Assembly: GCA_934394515.1 (NCBI GenBank)
Contig: CAKRRU010000004.1
Location: 1 to 42,769, forward strand
Length of the DNA stretch: 42,769 nucleotides
Direction: 5' to 3'
Source of the DNA: an uncultured Acetatifactor sp.
GTDB taxonomy: Bacteria; Bacillota; Clostridia; Lachnospirales; Lachnospiraceae
Made by a program: the position numbers and the translations under genes. The notes beneath the pieces were generated by a model. The model had not been told where the DNA came from and did not search any database. It saw only the letters and a list, made by a program, of their open reading frames with translations. How positions within the stretch are numbered: position 1 is the first letter of the stretch; the number at the start of each line of letters is the position of its first letter. This document shows, piece after piece, positions 41,080-42,769 of the stretch.

Positions 41080-42696
41080 ATGCGCGTACTTTATAAGATT
41101 TCCCAGAATACAGTAAAAGTACTGACTCTTTTTCTGTCGGTTCTGCTGTTTGCCGGTAGTTTTCTGGTTACCTGCTACGCAGACAATATGGAGACCCAGC
41201 AGGTTCTGCTGCGGTTCGATTCCCCGCTGTGGAATCTCCTTGAGTTGGTGGGATACGGGCTTGTCTTTACCGGTTGTCTGTATCTGTTTTCTAAGATTGG
41301 AAGAAAATTCTGCCGGGGGATGCTTATCTTTACCCTGGGTTTTGTCATGGTCCTGGGTGTCGTGCTGATCATTTTTGGCCGCACTGTCCCTGCCGCGGAT
41401 GCTTTATCCGTATATAATGCCGCAGCGGAATGGATTCTTGGCAACACAGCGGTTATCCACCCCACCGCTTCTTATTTGTCCTATTATCCACAGCAGATCG
41501 GACTGATGGCTTTTCTGGAGGTACTGCTCCGTGTCTGGAATCTCACAGGGCTGTCTTTACCGGCCTGGCATTTTATCAAATTTGTCTATGTGTGCCTGCT
41601 GTGCGTGGCGGTGCTGTTCCAGTATCTGTCGTTGAAATATCTGTGGCCGGAGCATTATGAGCAGATTTCCTGCTGCTATCTTGTCATGGTCTGCTGTAAC
41701 CTGCCCATGATCATGTACAGTTCTTTTGTCTATGGAGAGATTCCTTCTTATGCAGCGTTGTCTGTGGGATTATATTTGTTGCTGAAGCTGCTCACAGGAT
41801 TCGGAGTTCCTCATTCTGTGAACGTTTCTAATACCGGTACTGTTTTAACTGCCATCGGCAGTATCCTGTTCCTTACCGTGAGTGTGATGCTGCGCAAAAA
41901 CTCTCTGATTCCGATCATTGCTGTTGTGTTGGTATTGGTTTTTGAAGCGATGCGTTCAGGTCGCAGTGTCCGGATACGTCTCGGATTGTTTACCATGGCG
42001 GTATGTCTCGCCATTACCTCTGCGGGCATCCTGCCGCTGGTACAGAAATGTTATGAGCAAAAAGCCGGCAGCACTTTAAGCTCCGGTGTCACCGCCATGT
42101 CCTATTTTGCCATGGGTATGCAGGAAGCTTCCCGCGGCTGCGGCTGGTACAACGGGTTCAACATCGATACCTATGATGCTGCGGGGATGGATTCCGCTCT
42201 TGCGGATGAGATCAGTCGTCAGGCAATTTCGGAACGGCTTTCGTATTTCCGGGAGCATCCCGGTTACGCATTGCACTTTTATCAGCAAAAGCATTTATCC
42301 CAATGGGCCGACGGCACTTATGCCAGCCGGCAGGCAACGCTTGCTACTTATGGCGGAAGGAGTGATTTTTTCCGGGAGGTGTATGAAGGTACCCTGAGCA
42401 GGGTCTACATTGAATGGGGAAATGCATGGCAGAATGTGCTGTATCTGGGATGTCTGCTGTTTTGTATTGGTGGTTGGCGTAATCGCAAAAAATCCTCTGC
42501 GGGCAGCAGTCTCTACGTCTATGTCGGCCTGATTGCAGTACTTGGAGGCTTCCTGTTCCATACTGTCTGGGAAGCGAATTCACGGTATATCTTTTCCTAC
42601 AGTCTGTTGATGATGCCGTACTGTGCCGCCGGAGTCAATGCGGGAATCTGTAAAATACGCACTGCGATACCGCGGTTACACCGTAAAATACGGTAA
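41080..42696 (+). CDS. GT-C-like membrane glycosyltransferase
   Basis: A 538-aa protein with about eleven spans, starting at an ATG preceded by GGAG; an in-frame ATG at 41029 is far from any good site. The first outer loop is NMETQQVLLRFDSPLW, then DALSVYNAAAEWILGN and HPTASYLSYYPQQIGLMAFL, a layout typical of clostridial membrane glycosyltransferases that use polyprenyl-phosphate sugars. The outer domain reads GMQEASRGCGWYNGFN, and the protein ends with two spans and a basic tail. It is the only large rightward gene, divergent from unit 1. After its stop comes a 12-nt box shared with the left end of the window. Confidence 0.72.
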   Translation: MRVLYKISQNTVKVLTLFLSVLLFAGSFLVTCYADNMETQQVLLRFDSPLWNLLELVGYGLVFTGCLYLFSKIGRKFCRGMLIFTLGFVMVLGVVLIIFGRTVPAADALSVYNAAAEWILGNTAVIHPTASYLSYYPQQIGLMAFLEVLLRVWNLTGLSLPAWHFIKFVYVCLLCVAVLFQYLSLKYLWPEHYEQISCCYLVMVCCNLPMIMYSSFVYGEIPSYAALSVGLYLLLKLLTGFGVPHSVNVSNTGTVLTAIGSILFLTVSVMLRKNSLIPIIAVVLVLVFEAMRSGRSVRIRLGLFTMAVCLAITSAGILPLVQKCYEQKAGSTLSSGVTAMSYFAMGMQEASRGCGWYNGFNIDTYDAAGMDSALADEISRQAISERLSYFREHPGYALHFYQQKHLSQWADGTYASRQATLATYGGRSDFFREVYEGTLSRVYIEWGNAWQNVLYLGCLLFCIGGWRNRKKSSAGSSLYVYVGLIAVLGGFLFHTVWEANSRYIFSYSLLMMPYCAAGVNAGICKIRTAIPRLHRKIR

Positions 42697-42697
42697 A

Positions 42698-42709
42698 TTG
42701 AAAGTTAGT
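42698..42709 (+). repeat. 12-nt box shared by the 3' flanks of both outermost genes
   Basis: TTGAAAGTTAGT lies one nucleotide after the stop of the rightward gene. Its exact reverse complement lies at 226-237, one nucleotide after the stop of the leftward gene ending at 239. Counting the stop codon, 15 of 16 nt match. Both boxes are followed by the same structured repeat, so they seem to belong to one larger 3' flank. Confidence 0.6.
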
Positions 42710-42732
42710 TAAATAGTATTTCTCAAATCGCC

Positions 42733-42769
42733 GTAGACCCGATTGCATATAAGAAACGCTGACATCGCG
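42733..42769 (+). repeat. structured inverted-repeat element, right copy, cut by window end
   Basis: The sequence from 42733 matches the reverse complement of the left element from 190 downward: GCATATAAGAAACGCTGACATCG is shared in full over 23 nt, with three differences in the 14 nt before it. Only the first arm is inside the window, so folding cannot be judged. Its orientation relative to the outermost gene is the same as on the left. Confidence 0.65.

Overview
The window looks like part of a Clostridia chromosome, most likely Lachnospiraceae. This rests on the protein families (DUF6044, DUF6020, DUF6077-like and GtrII-type membrane proteins, FkbH/ACP pair), purine-rich AGGAGG-type ribosome binding sites and mid-range GC. 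No 16S or other phylogenetic marker is present, so the family-level call is an inference. Almost the whole window is one very large cell-surface glycan or glycoprotein-glycosylation locus. There are no tRNA or rRNA genes, no CRISPR array, no transposase and no phage genes.

Layout. Transcription unit 1 runs leftward from a divergent promoter region at about 40.9 kb down to 22337. Its order is: GT2, DUF6020 membrane protein, FAD oxidoreductase, an atypical GT2, a DPM-like GT2, a sugar aminotransferase (FdtB/QdtB-like), a GNAT acetyltransferase, an ArnC/GtrB-like GT2, then a row of polytopic GT-C-like membrane proteins (W, PMT_2-like, GtrII-like, T, DUF6044, PMT_2-like). Unit 2 runs leftward from a promoter at about 21.59 kb to 239. 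Its order is: GT52-like transferase, PglK-like ABC flippase, GT2, pseF, FkbH-like HAD protein, acyl carrier protein, pseH, pseI, pseG, SGNH hydrolase, GtrII-like, GtrB-like, WecE-like aminotransferase, a GT-C-like protein, DUF6044, PMT_2-like and a probably split DUF6077-like protein. Only two genes point right: a small two-TM protein of unknown function between the two units (21716-22366), and a large GT-C-like membrane protein at the right edge (41080-42696).

How the parts fit. PseH, PseG, PseI and PseF are four of the six enzymes that make CMP-pseudaminic acid; PseB and PseC are not in the window. An ACP and an FkbH-like protein sit inside the pse genes, which suggests an acyl or glyceryl decoration of the nonulosonic acid or a neighbouring sugar. 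The GT52-like enzyme is the best candidate for adding the nonulosonate, and the ABC protein for flipping the lipid-linked product. GtrB/ArnC-like enzymes would make polyprenyl-phosphate sugars, and the many GT-C proteins would use these on the outer face of the membrane. The acceptor (wall polymer, S-layer, pilus or flagellin) cannot be told from the sequence.

Both ends carry the same structured repeat in inverted orientation. It lies just downstream of the outermost genes and shares a 12-nt box right after their stop codons. The left copy is complete (about 161 nt, foldable into a long stem capped by two hairpins); the right copy is cut off by the window end.
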